A stretch of 64,000 bases of DNA. Source: Strix aluco. Its lineage: Eukaryota; Chordata; Aves; Strigiformes; Strigidae. The notes beneath the pieces were generated by a model. It had not been told where the DNA came from and searched no databases. It saw only the letters and a list, made by a program, of their open reading frames with translations. Below, piece after piece: positions 32,415 through 42,903 of the stretch. The translations under genes and the position numbers were made by a program. Each line of letters opens with the position of its first letter. The stretch's first letter is position 1. The DNA lies in contig NC_133971.1 of NCBI RefSeq assembly GCF_031877795.1, forward strand, positions 50,335,642 to 50,399,641. Reading direction: 5' to 3'.

Positions 32415-33256
32415 GAGATGACTTGTAAAAACAGGCCCTGAAAGAAACAGGCCTGCAAGAAACAAGGACTGGGAAAAACAGCTTGAGAAAGAGATAAAGT
32501 TAGCAGAGGGAGTGGAGGCCCTCTGAGCTAAGGAATGTCTCAAACACTCACAAGTAATAAACAACAGTCACAGGGTGAATAGTGTGGAGGTCGAAGCTGA
32601 CAAGGCTGCCCGAATAACACAGGATGCAGCTGGAGGGGGGAGCCCTGTGGAGACAGGACAGCTCTGCTCTGGGGCACCTGGACAAATTTCAAGGGCCATC
32701 TGTCCGGTGAATGACCTTTGCTTCATTATCCACAAAATGCATATTAAAGTTAACACCGTCAATATGCTAACAAAGACTAACAAGATCCTGCTAATTACAT
32801 CATCGCATGAAACACCTTACCCCCCCATACATGGGATATGTAGGTATGTGGGTCGACCTAGGGAATGGACCCAAGGAAAGAGTGTATAAATCAAGGGGTA
32901 GGAAAGAGCAGGGGTGGGGCCCGGAGAGTGCAGTGAAGCGAAGAAGACGGCTGCCTCCTGGAACCCTTGCTGGCGGGATCAATGCAGGAACCCAGACCGG
33001 TGATCTCTATTCCTCTATTCCCTCCATCTCCCTCCTTTCCTTTTTCCCCTTTTCCTTCACTACCATTAAGCAATGCAAGGCATACTGTACTGCTTGCCAC
33101 AACTCGTTATATACTTAGCCAATTATCATGTATCCAATTAGTACATTGTGGAAAGTTAATAAATGTTAGGACTTTGAGACTTGTCTCACCGTTGTCCACT
33201 CCATTGGGGATTTACAAATCTGAGTCACTTTCTCCCTCGTCTGAGTGGGACGTGAC
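32410..33256 (+). mobile_element. ERV-C 3' LTR
   Basis: Starts TGTGAGAGATGACTTG directly after a purine-rich tract (GGGGTGGGATG) that would serve as polypurine tract. TATAAATC at about 32,884, AATAAATG at about 33,162, and an end near GTGACA at 33,256. Length about 850 bp. The partner 5' LTR is not present in the window. Confidence 0.75.
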
Positions 33257-33640
33257 ACAGCCTGGAGAAGAGAAGGCTCCGGGGAGACCTTAGAGTGGCC
33301 TCCCACTACCTAAAGGGGATACAGGAAATGTGGGAGGGACTCTTGATCAGGGGGTGCAGGGATAGGACAAGGGGTAGTGGTTTTAAACTGAAAGAGTGGA
33401 GATTTAGATCAGATATCAGGAAGAAATTCTTCCCTGTGAGGGTGGTGAGACAACGGCACAGGTTGCCCGGAGAAGCTGTGGCTGCCCGCTCCCTGGAAGG
33501 GTTCAAGGCCAGGCTGGACAGGGCTTTGGGCAACACGGGCTAGTGGAAGGTGTCCCTGCCCAGGGCAGGGGGGTGGGACTGGATGGGCTTTAAGGTCCCT
33601 TCCAGCCCAAACCACCCTGTGATTCTATGACTCTATGATT
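33257..33640 (+). repeat. CR1 LINE 3' end
   Basis: CCTGGAGAAGAGAAGGCTCC through the final RT segments (ARLDRALG) to a 3' tail of GATTCTATGACTCTATGATT. Same orientation as the first CR1. It sits between the ERV-C LTR and an ERVL-like pol. Confidence 0.95.
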
Positions 33641-33644
33641 GAAA

Positions 33645-35115
33645 GGCAGCAATACGGTCAATCCAGATTCTTTTGAAAGGTGGGTTTGCCATAAAGCAAA
33701 GTAAGGTCAAAGGACCTGCACAGGAGATCCAGGTTTTGGGAATAAAATGGCAAGATGGGCATTGTCATAGCCCAATGGATGCGATCAATAAAATAACAGA
33801 TTTGTTGCAACCAACTAACAAAAAATGAATACAAACTTTCTTAGGTGGTGTGAATTTTTGGAGAATGCATCTTCCAGGTTATAGTCTGATCATAAGCTCT
33901 CTCCGTCGAGTGACCTGGAAGAGAAATGGTTTTGAATGGGGCCCTGAGCAGCAACAAGCCCTCAAACAAACTAAGCAGGAGATAGTTTGTGCAGTAGCAC
34001 TTGGGCCAGTTTGGACAAGACAAGATGTGGAAAGCATGCTTTACACCACAACTGGGTACCACGGCCCCGCCTGGACCCTCTGGCACAAAACGCCTGGAGA
34101 GACTCGAGGTTGACCTCGAGGGTTTTAGAGACGAGGATGTAGAGGATCCAAGGCCCGTTACTCTCCAACTGAAGAAGAAATTTTAGCAGCATATGAAGGG
34201 CTTCAAGCCACCCAAAGTGGTTAATACTGAAGCACAGCTGGTCATGGACTGGCCAGGTCTAAACTTCAGAGTGTCACCAGAGGAGGTGACTCGTGCTGAA
34301 GGGGCCCCACTGTGTAACAAATCAGCAGAAAAATAGAGGCAAGATACCCTGTTTACAGATGCTGTCATTGTGGGAAAACATCAGCGGTGGAAAGCTGCTG
34401 CGTGGAGCCCTACATGACAAGTCACAGATACTGCTGAGGGAGAAGGTGAATTGAGACACTTTGCAGGGGTGAAAGCCATCCAGCTGGCCTCGGATATTGC
34501 TGAAGGAGAAAAATGGCCAGTCCTTTATCTCTGTACTGACTCACGGATGGTGGCAAATGCTCTGGGCAGTGGCTACAGCAATGGAAGAAGGGCAGAGGGC
34601 AGCACAGAGGCAAACCCACCTGGGCTGCTGAATTGTGGCAAGATATTGCTGCCTGGGTGGAGAACCTGGTTGTGAAAGTCCCTCATGTAGATGCTCATGT
34701 GCTCAAGAGTCGTGTCACTGAAGAGCATTGAAACAACGAGCAAGCAGACCAGGTGCTAGAATGGAAGTGGCTTGGGTGGATCTGTCCTGGGAAGGGTGAG
34801 TTATTTATAGCTTGATGGGCCCAGGACATACCAGGACACTTAGGAAGGGATGAAACACAGATGGGCTTGGGATCAAGGGGTGGACTTGACTATTGGTGCC
34901 ATCGCACCGGTTATCCACAAATGTCAAACATGCACCGCAATCAAACACGCTGGGTGGCCAAAGCCTTTCTGGTGTAGAGGACGATGGCTGAAATATCAGG
35001 CCTGGAGAGTGATTGTATCACGCTACCACAAACCCACGAGAGCAAGCACCGTGTGCTTACAGAGGTGAAAGTGACTCCTGGAGTCAGCAGCCTGCTGAAT
35101 GGCTGTGAATTGATT
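33645..35115 (+). pseudogene. ERVL-like pol fragment (RT thumb, RNase H, integrase start)
   Basis: Plus-strand remnants in shifting frames: RT end near 33,690-33,990 (QVLGIKWQDG, then FEWGPEQQQALKQTKQ), connection near 34,040-34,190 (TGYHGPAWTLWHKTPGETRG), RNase H near 34,340-34,560 (KAIQLASDIAEGEKWPVLYL then CTDSRMVANAL, retaining Glu and Asp) and the integrase zinc region near 34,820-34,960 (GHLGRDE, CQTCTAIK). This wording fits avian ERVL-like elements. Frameshifts and stops are frequent. It shares no LTR with neighbours, and its gag would belong to another copy such as the one at 43,645. Confidence 0.75.
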
Positions 35116-36360
35116 TTCACAATCTTTTGGTTAAAAAACCAAGCAAAATATGCTTAGCGAGTCAGGAGGTAAACTCAAGAATTAATTAAAGATACCAGAA
35201 ATTGGTCACTATGGGGAAATGATGTTCAAGTGTGCAGATAATATGGTGGAAAACACAGCTTCAGGATGGCACTTACTCGGTTTCAGGCCCACCACACCTC
35301 AAAGCAGCAACTGGATCTCATGTGAGACAAGGGGTCCACAGTGGTCTGACTTCTACACAGCCTGTGAGGCCAGTCCCTGGGAGCTTGGACTTCTCCAGCC
35401 CTGCACCTCTTCCTCGAGAAAGCAGTCCCAGCACCTCGTGACATCACACCTCAGTGGCACCAGTTCCACAGCGGACACGAGCCAGACAGCGCCCAGAACA
35501 AAACCTGCTGCCTTTAGACTGTTCACTTTCTCGGAGGCTGATGTGCCTGGACTGAACAACAGGGATAAGCCAAAAAGTATTCAGTGTCCTTGCATTAACG
35601 AAATCATGCAAAAGCCCAAAGCCAGACACCTTCCCTGCTCAGTCCCACCTGTGCAACAGCTCAAAATCTTCCCAAAGCAGATGAATCAGGTAAGGGATGA
35701 AGCCACACTGCAGCCAACCACACAGACCCCGCACCAACCAAAGGCATGGGCAGAACCCGGCGAGAAACTCAACCTCTGCAGCGTGTTGGAGCTGGGAGCA
35801 CCGAGCTAGCCCAGGGCTACAGAAACCACCACTGCCAAACACGGCTGAAACTGCCAACCCCGTTGCATTTTTACGTGTCCTGATGAGATGCTTCTGCCTT
35901 TCTCTCCTACATTGTATTCTTTAGTACAGGAATATGCACCTGGTTAATCTTGAATAGGCTGTTATTCAGCTATTCAAACCAGAGAGGGACTGAGAGAAAG
36001 AGAGACATGCAGATGAACTAAACTACAAAATAATATCATTGACTACACCCAGAGACCGGCTGTCGGTTTTGTAAGGACAAAAGCAGATGCAAGAAGTACA
36101 CGGAAGCATTTGCAGGTGGAAACCTAGCACGAGACTAAAGATTCGTGACCTGTCACTAGAAGGCAGCGGATGCTCTCAGAGCTGATCTGACATGTGCCAA
36201 GACATTTAATGTGGGATATCCTGGTGCAGATGGAGTGAGCAACCAACTTTATTGTGCTGGTGATAGGGGCCAGCACTTGGGGCTGACACATGACCACTCA
36301 GAAGCGTTCTCCAGGCCGGCTGGATGGTTTTTGTGCCCGACGCTCTAATCACGCGTGGTA
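35116..36360. other. No recognised gene; one 196-codon open frame
   Basis: An ATG at 35,219 opens a plus frame to 35,809. The product is Ser/Pro/Gln-rich with no motif I recognise, and alternative frames are also fairly open, so it may be ERV-derived or chance. 35,940-36,360 shows nothing clear. Confidence 0.3.
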
Positions 36361-37044
36361 TCACACCCGGTCTGGCCTGGGGTGGCTGCAATGACTGCTT
36401 CCAGGCACTGGGGAGCTGCAGGGTGACCCAGTTGCTGCCTGCCTGGCAGTGCTGGGGCTGGCAAGCTCTGAACTGTCACTGGAGGCTGTGAGGGGAGGCA
36501 AGAAGGTCAGCGGCATGGCTACCCAGCCCCGGGGAGGGAGAGGCCATCGTGGTGTCCCCAGCACTCCTGGAGCCAAGCCCAGCCTAAGCCCCTACTACCA
36601 GGCTTAGCCTGGACACTGGCCCCAGCCCAGGGGCACCCGGGTGCTTTGCCTCTTACCAGTGCTGAGGCCAGCACAGCTGTCACACTCCCAGGAGGTTTCT
36701 TTGTTCTTCAGGTCAGAGCAGTGCTGGTGGGTGCCTTTGGCCACGCAGGAGCTGCACAGGAGCAGTTTCCAGGGCCTGGGGAAGCCAAGGGGTTGCTGGT
36801 TGTTAGGACAAAGTGACTCAAGGGAGGGATTGCCTGGCAGAGCCCTTGTTCTTAGTCCTTCCTCCCCGAGCCTGTGGGGAGACAGAGATCGCACACAGAG
36901 CTCTAGATCGGTGCTTTGGCAACTTACCCCTCTTCCTCGGCCTGCTCCCTGCCTACTGGACACAGGCACTTGCTGGCATTGCAGCAGCCGTGCCTTCGAT
37001 ACACCGCTCTGAATGCGTGGGCACTCTCCCGTGGTGGGTGTCTG
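36361..37044 (-). CDS. PHF7-like PHD-finger protein, last three exons (5' partial)
   Basis: Three minus-strand exons with canonical splice sites and matching phases: 36,928-37,044, 36,657-36,775 and 36,361-36,485 (stop TGA at 36,361). Read in order they give YRRHGCCNASKCLCPVGRE, then PWKLLLCSSCVAKGTH and WECDSCAGLSTG, then a Ser-rich tail. The Cys/His pattern is the end of an extended PHD zinc module as in PHF7 and G2E3, which read histone tails and, in PHF7, act as a ubiquitin ligase in male germ cells. I remember PHF7-like genes as multicopy in birds. The earlier exons with the first zinc modules and the RING-like part are not found; ERV sequence begins about 40 bp upstream. Either the gene is truncated or its 5' exons lie outside the window. 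No stop or frameshift is seen in these exons. Confidence 0.7.
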
Positions 37045-37084
37045 CTGGACAAGGAAGGGGAAAGGGTTGAGTCCTGCAGCAGCT

Positions 37085-37400
37085 ACACCCACCCCAATAA
37101 AGACCGAAACTTCTCAACCACTAAACGGGAAGAGTTAAAATTAGAAGCCACACTTTGGGGGTCGAGCTGCCTGGTGACTGTGGTCACACACACACACCGG
37201 ATTTACAGTAACATTGGGCACCCCAGATGGGACCCTGCTGCTGAATCTCGACAGATCCGTGGGATCACAGGATCTCCAGCCAGCACCGAGGGATTCTTGG
37301 GGAGAGCCTCCAATCCCCAGACCGAAGAGCTCAGTGCAAGTTACCTGGTAAGATTAAAGGCATTCTTCTGGGATTTCTGGTTGGCTGCCTGTAAGATGTG
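37085..37400 (+). mobile_element. R-U5, PBS and leader of a plus-strand ERV lacking U3
   Basis: AATAAA at 37,096-37,101, a U5 region with a CA dinucleotide run, a U5 end ...AGTAACA at 37,213, and a PBS-like TGGGCACCCCAGATGGGA at 37,215-37,232. The following leader resembles the ERV-A leader (CCAGCCAGCAC, GGATTCTTGGGGA versus the minus-strand copy near 7,310). A possible splice donor CTG|GTAAGA is at about 37,349. PHF7-like exon sequence lies where U3 should be, so only the part from about R onward is present. Confidence 0.55.
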
Positions 37401-37410
37401 CTGAAAGCCT

Positions 37411-38213
37411 TGTGACGTTGGGCTATAAGGGTACCTGAGGGGTTCGAGTCCCCTCTTGGATAAGTTCTACCACATGGAAGTTTGGAGGACGCCCAGCATG
37501 TTGGCTTGGGGTTAGAGTCCGCCAGTGGGTTAGAATCCCACTAAAAGAGCTGTAGGGGTTCGAGTGCCCCTACTCCATACACTTTACATAAAAAGGCCTG
37601 AACCATAGGCCTCAAACCAAAACCTGAACCACAGGCCCTGAACCTAGGAGTTGACTTCTGAGTGAACCTCCCGACCAGCATCATATCAGCATGAAATACA
37701 ACCATGGTAATATCCTCTGTAAACTATAGGTAAAGAATATATATTTTTGGACCCTAAGGCAGCTGTTTCCTAGAAGACAGGAACTCCTCGGACATGCCTG
37801 GGATCCTGGACAGATCTGGGATGCACCCAAATGAAGTGAAGCCAATCTACCAGATGTTTCCATGACCCTTTTTTTATATGATTTGTTTGTTAAACTGTAT
37901 AAAAGCAGGACCGTCTCACAGCGAAGATGGAGACCTCACCTATGACTGAATGCACTGCGTAGCACTTCCCAATTGCCGGGAGTGGTTCTCCGATCCTTCA
38001 CTGTGATGGGGCTCCCCAGCTGAAGCACGGATCTGGATGATGGTAAAGTACTGGGGCAACTGGTGCTGTATCTGTCTGAATCACTATAGCTAACTCTACA
38101 TGGTAATGATCAGGTGCATCACCTTGCTTATTCTTTCTGCTGCTTTAAACTAAAATAAGCTTATCTTTTTAACATGGTGTCTGTGTCCTTTCTGTTGGCA
38201 AATTGGCAAAACA
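37411..38213 (+). mobile_element. LTR of a second plus-strand ERV
   Basis: TATAAAAG at 37,898-37,905 and a terminal ...GGCAAAACA at 38,213, followed four bases later by a PBS and then gag. The 5' limit is not resolved; a TGTGACG at 37,411 is one candidate. T-arm-like hairpins at 37,437-37,573 fall within its presumed U3 or just before it. Confidence 0.5.
37437..37573 (+). other. Cluster of tRNA T-arm-like hairpins
   Basis: 37,437-37,455: stem GAGGGG/CCCCTC with loop TTCGAGT. 37,524-37,542: stem AGTGGG/CCCACT with loop TTAGAAT. 37,552-37,573: stem GTAGGGG/CCCCTAC with loop TTCGAGTG. A weaker fourth occurs near 37,508. The first contains GGTTCGAGTCC, an exact fit to the RNA polymerase III B box. 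No D-arm, anticodon arm or acceptor stem can be built around them, so these are not tRNA genes. Confidence 0.7.
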
Positions 38214-38217
38214 AATT

Positions 38218-38235
38218 TGGCATCACAGAGAGTAT
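38218..38235 (+). promoter_or_regulatory. Primer binding site of the second plus-strand ERV
   Basis: TGGCATCACAGAGAGTAT starts four bases after the LTR end and ten bases before the gag ATG. It matches the ERV-D PBS at 13 of 18 positions, suggesting related families. tRNA not assigned. Confidence 0.5.
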
Positions 38236-38244
38236 TCGAACAAA

Positions 38245-38647
38245 ATGTCACTTCTTAAATCTAAGCGTAATGAATCTGCTCTGTCTGAAATTCCCGGATG
38301 GGAAAGCACTCCCTATAGTTGGCTGCTCTCGAGTGGGCTAAGGTCGGAGAACTGTGCGAGCAATGGGAAGGACAGTTGAAAGAAGCCGAATGGCTGGATG
38401 TGTTAAAATACATCCAAAAAATTGCCTATTCAAAAAAGAAAAGAAGTTGTGGATTTGGGAAGACGGGGATGGATTTTGTTAGCAGCACATCGGAAACAGC
38501 ACCAATTGAAAGAACAATTGTTTTCCCACATGGAGTGACAACTGTGTGATTTGCAGAGACAAATTGTAACGTTACAGTGCCAAAATAAGTTGCTTGCCAG
38601 TAAGTTGGATACTTATCAGACTGTAGTTGAAAGAGCTGCAGTACGGG
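38245..38647 (+). pseudogene. Gag N-terminal fragment, interrupted by the ERV-D repeat
   Basis: An ATG at 38,245 lies just after the PBS and opens a short frame starting MSLLKSKRNE. A shift near 38,330 moves the reading to a frame with LEWAKVGELCEQWEGQL and LDVLKYIQKIAYSKKK, and another shift leads to a coiled-coil-like stretch (LQRQIVTLQCQNKLLASK). It ends at 38,647 where the ERV-D LTR begins in the opposite direction. The lysine-rich N-terminus and helical make-up suit a retroviral matrix domain, but the assignment rests mostly on position. Confidence 0.5.
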
Positions 38648-38900
38648 TGTCCCGATCCAATGTCGGGGGAGGTTTCGATATGATTCCAAGAGCGAGATTA
38701 AGACACAAACGAGGTCACATGCCGTATACCCAAACCAGGTTTTTATTATTAAAGAAGTGAAGAGGGGTAGCGATAGGTCAGAATGGAAGGAAAAGGCAGA
38801 AATAAAGCAAGGATGCGGGATAGGGCTGCAAGAATAGTCACCACCATGGATCCAGCGACGTCCCCTTGGTCCTCAGTCTTCAGTTCTTCGGTGGTGGGTG
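38648..38900 (-). repeat. ERV-D 3' LTR, shared part
   Basis: Minus strand carries AATAAA (plus strand TTTATTATT near 38,743) and ends ...GATCGGGACA. The 3' LTR probably extends further, to about 39,130, because no polypurine tract occurs at 38,900. Confidence 0.8.
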
Positions 38901-39060
38901 ATGAGGTGGCCATAAATTGCATATTTGTTACGACATGTTGAATTAATTGAATAAAGCAGAGAATAGTACATGGCTAAAACAGTAATAAGACCAAACCATG
39001 GAACAAATAAAACAACATTAATACTAACAATGGTTAACAATACTCTAAACAAACATATAA

Positions 39061-39165
39061 TAAAAGTAACAGTAACAGTATCAATTAACAGTATTCTAAC
39101 CTAACATGTAACAAAGGTAACAATAACAGTATCAATTAACAGTATTTTAACCTAACGTGTTTAAC
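39061..39165 (-). repeat. Tandem repeat in ERV-D U3/env end
   Basis: Two copies, about 51 bp apart, containing TAACAGTATCAATTAACAG and TAACCTAAC. Position just upstream of the shared LTR part suggests enhancer-type U3 repeats. The env frame ends inside the upstream copy. Confidence 0.7.
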
Positions 39166-40700
39166 TAAAATGTGTCCCAGGCTGGGCCTAAAGACATGCT
39201 CCCAGCCTTGGGGATTGCAGGGAGAAGGTGGTTGTCCACAAAAACAAGTATGACTGCGAAACGAATTACATGGACACTTACAAGAACAACACATACATAT
39301 CACAAGCAAAAGCATAACAAGAGCTACCAGAGTAACCGCCACAGAATTAAGTATCAAAAGGCTATGTTGTCAATTGTGGAGCTGAAGATGGTGGTCTGGC
39401 TTGCTGGAGCTTGGGCCTGCCTATGGAGCAGGAAAATCTATTGCCACACTCCCAGCCCAGAGTGCACATGTAGTTTAGACCTGGGTACTTTCATTTCGTC
39501 TTCATGGGTAGTTCACTGCTATGCTTATCCCCAAGAAGGTAGTGGGCTGTTATACCACCCCGTGACTGGAGTGGTGGCCATTGTAAGTGAGAAAGAACAC
39601 ATGCATTTATACAACCTGTATGATAGATGGTGCCTTTCTACTTGTGGCACGGATCTGTTTAATGCCATCGGGCGAAGCGGTAGAGACAAATTGCATGTTC
39701 GATACAACGCTTTGAATCAGTTGTATAAAGCATGGAATCAGACAAGGTAAAAACACTACCATAGCCAAGACACATAACATATAAAATAAGATACGTTTAA
39801 CCCACAGAGCATCTGGAAGCCATGAGAAGGGATCGAATTCCCAACCTTTCCAGGTCTGAACAGGGACATGGGCTAGTTTCCTAATCCCAGAAGTTATTTG
39901 TTTGACCACCTGACCATTGTCATCAATTTTTAAACAACAGTTTGAATCGTTTAATTTACCACAAACAGCCCTTCTTCAGCTAACAGGTAATCGAGAACCA
40001 TATGATGTTGGAATATTGCAGTTCGCATTTGCATGGTATGGTCTGCTAATAGATCCAGGGCATGAGCGGTCTCACTGGTGATAATTTCTAAGACAGCTTG
40101 TAATCGAATAATGCGATTCAAATTATAAATAGGTTCTCGAGCACTGCTAATCACTTCATTGGGGTTCCAGGTGGCAGGCCCACTGAAACACCTGCACTAT
40201 ATGGGTTTTATCTGTACTACTGGCATGCAGACAGTTTCTAAACAGCACATCAAAGAACCGATCTCGCATTACCACTTTACAACCTTTCACTGTAGGTTCT
40301 TGGTATGAACATTTTACCCAACTATTGTGAGTTTTACATGTGTTCAGTTTCATCTCCCTCGGTATTTAGAACAATCATAGGGTCTGCAATAGGGGTCATA
40401 ACAATCAAAGCCTGGGGATAAAGCCCATTCCCAAACACTCTCCCCGATTCGTACTCCTCTCTCTTTTGTCCAGTTAAGGCAATAAATACCTTTTCCAGGA
40501 AAATGGAGTTGCCAGGGATCAGCATCCTCAGTCCAGAATCTCGTCCCATTATGGACTGTACTCAAATTGCTGACCCACCATTCTCGGTTAGCACTTAGGA
40601 GAGCCAAAGCCTCCCCAGGAACTGAGGGAGAGGAGAATGGTCACCCAAAGCAGTTTCTGCGATGATAGACAATACATCCTAAATGTAACAATGAACATCA
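39136..40700 (-). pseudogene. ERV-D envelope remnants
   Basis: Minus strand. A signal-peptide-like start near 40,690-40,590 (LLWVTILLSLSSW), surface-subunit pieces with NLST and NGT sequons, a Cys-rich segment near 40,170-40,340, and a transmembrane-subunit region at 39,951-40,154 with the heptad and conserved LDLLADHTMQM-type block found in gamma-type envelopes. A one-base shift sits just at the end of that block, before the cysteine motif. A hydrophobic anchor follows ([16 protein letters not shown]) and a Cys-rich tail at 39,136-39,357. At least three frame changes exist, so no full envelope protein can be made. Confidence 0.75.
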
Positions 40701-40827
40701 ATACCATACAAGAATTTAAATTTACATAAGGATGGCCTGTCATGGTGCAGGATGTTGTTCCTCATGGGGTTTTACCTGCAAGAAGAAAGAAAAGCGTTCT
40801 CGGTTCATTTTGAGAACTGGAAGTGGG

Positions 40828-42425
40828 TTATAATTGGAAAGATGGAATAATCCACCTTGTATTAATATTGTGCTCTTTTCCCTGAGCATCTTTGGCTTTC
40901 CAAGTATACTGCATGGGGGTGGAGGTGTGCCACCTGCGAGTTGTCCTCCAGGCCGGGCAGGAGGCGACTGACCTCGCCATCCTCCTCAAGGACCCAGAGA
41001 CCTTGTGCAGCAACATCCTCCAGTTCTGCACAAGTCGTTCTAATTTTTGGGTCGGGAGTCCATCCATCAAACCCCGGGAAATGCCTTTCTGAAGCCCTAA
41101 GTGCCACAGTCCCTGTCGAGTTAGGGGCCTCTCTCTCCCAGAATTCTGACCTCGGGGTGATCCCAAGCCTTGGCCCTTCCTCATGGATGATTGTCGCTCG
41201 CTAATTTGCTCTGCAGCCCGTACAAGCCTGGTTTCGGTTCTTTGGGACGATCTGCCAACAGGGCCATATTTTCTCCCAAAATTAATCAATTCCTGGGCTA
41301 CCTCTCCCCATGTCCATACTTTCCTCCCCAGCCGCCGATGGTCAGGGGTCACTATCCCCTCCAGAGTGGCTGTCATTCTTTCTGCATTGGGGGTGTTTTG
41401 AATCTTCCCTTGCAAATGAATGCCAATGGGTTTCAGGGAGTCAGGAAGTCCCCGTATCAGGGGAGTCATCCTCTCTGGGTCCACAGGCATCATCATCGGG
41501 GAGCCCTCGTTAGGCTTGAGCTTCCGATCATACATCATCTGGAGACAGGCTGCCTTCTGCACACTTTCCACTAACTGATCTACTGTACCTGTTATGGCAA
41601 GGGGATCTCCCCTATTCAAGGGGTTCAGCCCTCCAGCCCAGTACGCAGCTCTCTGAGTTAACGACCACGGGGCCTGGTGATTACCAGTAGTTAGAAACAC
41701 ACCTGGACCCCAATACCCTTCTGCTTCCTTCTCTGACAACAAAATTCCATCCCCCCCTGACAAAGACACTCTCCACACATACTCTGTCTCTGATTCCTTC
41801 GCAGTCCTTGCAAAATCTTTTCTCAACTTTGCTAATTCAGTTGCTGTAAATGGGACTTCTTTGGTGACAACCTGAGGACAGTCGTTATCATCCTCATACA
41901 AATACTCCGTTTTAACCAGAGGACACATATGGGGGGGGGGGGCTTTCTGCAAATCTCCTTGGGGATAGATTTGTTGTATCCCCTTCTCTGAAAGCTTCAT
42001 CTCTACCTCCCTCAAAAGTTGATTCCTCAGTTCCTCCTTTAATATCACATTTTGGTTCCTTTCCTCCTCCAGCAACTGTTTATTTTCTTTCAATTGTTCC
42101 TGCAGGGTCTTTATTACCATTTGCAGGGAGTCAATTACAGTATCAGCCCGACAAAGCCTCCGCCTTCTGTCCTCCACCACTGCTGCCAGGCTTGCTCCCA
42201 ATACTGCACAAATTATAGCTTTTCCTTTCCCCCTCCTAACCTTAGCTTCCTTCTGCAACACCCTTATCCTATCCACTACACTCTGTGGTTGAAACCAATG
42301 GGTTTTTGCCCAATCTTGCCCCTGGAGCGAGGGACGAGACTGATGTGCCTCCAAAAGGTCATATAATTTATCTATCCCTTTGACCGGTGAGGGGACATAA
42401 GCATCGGCTGCCTTCTGGGCGGCCA

Positions 42426-42426
<1 letters not shown>
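40828..42426 (-). CDS. ERV-D Gag-like protein with integrase-tail residue at its end
   Basis: ATG at 42,424-42,426 (minus) to stop at 40,828: 532 residues, uninterrupted. Near residues 75-90 there is a short hydrophobic patch ([15 protein letters not shown]), then a long coiled coil at about 100-160 ([19 protein letters not shown]). The middle carries capsid-like sequence ([30 protein letters not shown]). There is no CCHC knuckle. The last about 20 residues read [18 protein letters not shown], which matches the integrase C-terminus of ERV-C. So a large deletion has joined the gag end to the pol end, probably near 40,930-41,060. The frame being fully open fits the near-identical LTRs. The family is unusual for its coiled coil; I recall a similar plan in chicken ENS-1-type elements but cannot confirm it. 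Confidence 0.75.

Positions 42427-42430
<4 letters not shown>

Positions 42431-42458
<28 letters not shown>
42431..42458 (-). promoter_or_regulatory. A28 tract just before ERV-D gag start
   Basis: On the minus strand 28 A residues end four bases before the gag ATG (A28-GAGA-ATG). Tracts this long are unstable, so the length may vary between copies or reflect assembly error. Confidence 0.8.
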
Positions 42459-42463
42459 CCCCT

Positions 42464-42644
42464 AACACAAAGGGGCTATCATCCTGAGAGGGCCACACAT
42501 TAAAATCCAAATTTCCCCTTTTCTCTCTCAGGAGGCCACACCTTAACCTAACACAAAAAATAACACAAAGGGGCTATCGTCCTGAGAGGGCCACACATTA
42601 ATATCCAAATTTCCCCTTGTCTCTCTCAGGAGGCCACACTTTAA
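42464..42644 (-). repeat. ERV-D leader tandem repeat
   Basis: Two copies of about 83 bp at 42,464-42,546 and 42,562-42,644, period 98, differing at only a few positions, plus a decayed third unit near 42,660-42,715 and isolated CTGAGAGG words further on. They lie between PBS and gag, where packaging signals occur in retroviruses. Confidence 0.85.
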
Positions 42645-42879
42645 TTAATACACAAGCCCAATATTATTATCCACTCTTCCTCCTATTCACTCTTAGGAGG
42701 TCACACCTTAATTAGATGCTTTCTGTTCCCTGAGAACACTGTTCGCTGTATAAAACAGGGAATCGGTCCTCTCAGGGAGGCAGCACATAAGTTCCAAACA
42801 CAACACAAACCCACCCCCTTATGTTCCTGAGAGGTCCCACTTAACACAGCCAGGCAATACAGCACTCTCGTCTCTAGGG

Positions 42880-42897
42880 ATCCTGTCCATGACGCCA
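42880..42897 (-). promoter_or_regulatory. ERV-D primer binding site
   Basis: Minus strand TGGCGTCATGGACAGGAT, six bases inside the U5 end at 42,904. Similar to the PBS at 38,218. tRNA not assigned. Confidence 0.55.
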
Positions 42898-42903
42898 ATT
42901 TAA

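Larger units (their letters stand above)
27722..33256 (+). mobile_element. ERV-C: 5'-truncated provirus, protease to 3' LTR
   Basis: A plus-strand ERV with protease, RT, RNase H, integrase, env and one LTR in order, covering 5.5 kb. The RT reads like the class I to class III borderline (LPQGY and YIDD boxes, with HSPTIAH). The integrase C-terminal tail (HIDTRWIVPSF) is closely similar to the tail retained in ERV-D, so the two belong to related families. Gag and the 5' LTR are missing. Frames are interrupted at several points, and env is fragmented. CR1 sequence follows immediately after the LTR. Confidence 0.85.

Noticed and set aside
36641-37404. Plus-strand frames of 123-162 codons
   Set aside because: Antisense to the PHF7-like exons and into the ERV R-U5; no own coding signal.
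37420-37580. tRNA genes
   Set aside because: Only T-arm-like hairpins are present. No acceptor stem, D-arm or anticodon arm can be paired.
41183-42366. Plus-strand frames over ERV-D gag
   Set aside because: Antisense shadows of the open minus-strand gag frame.
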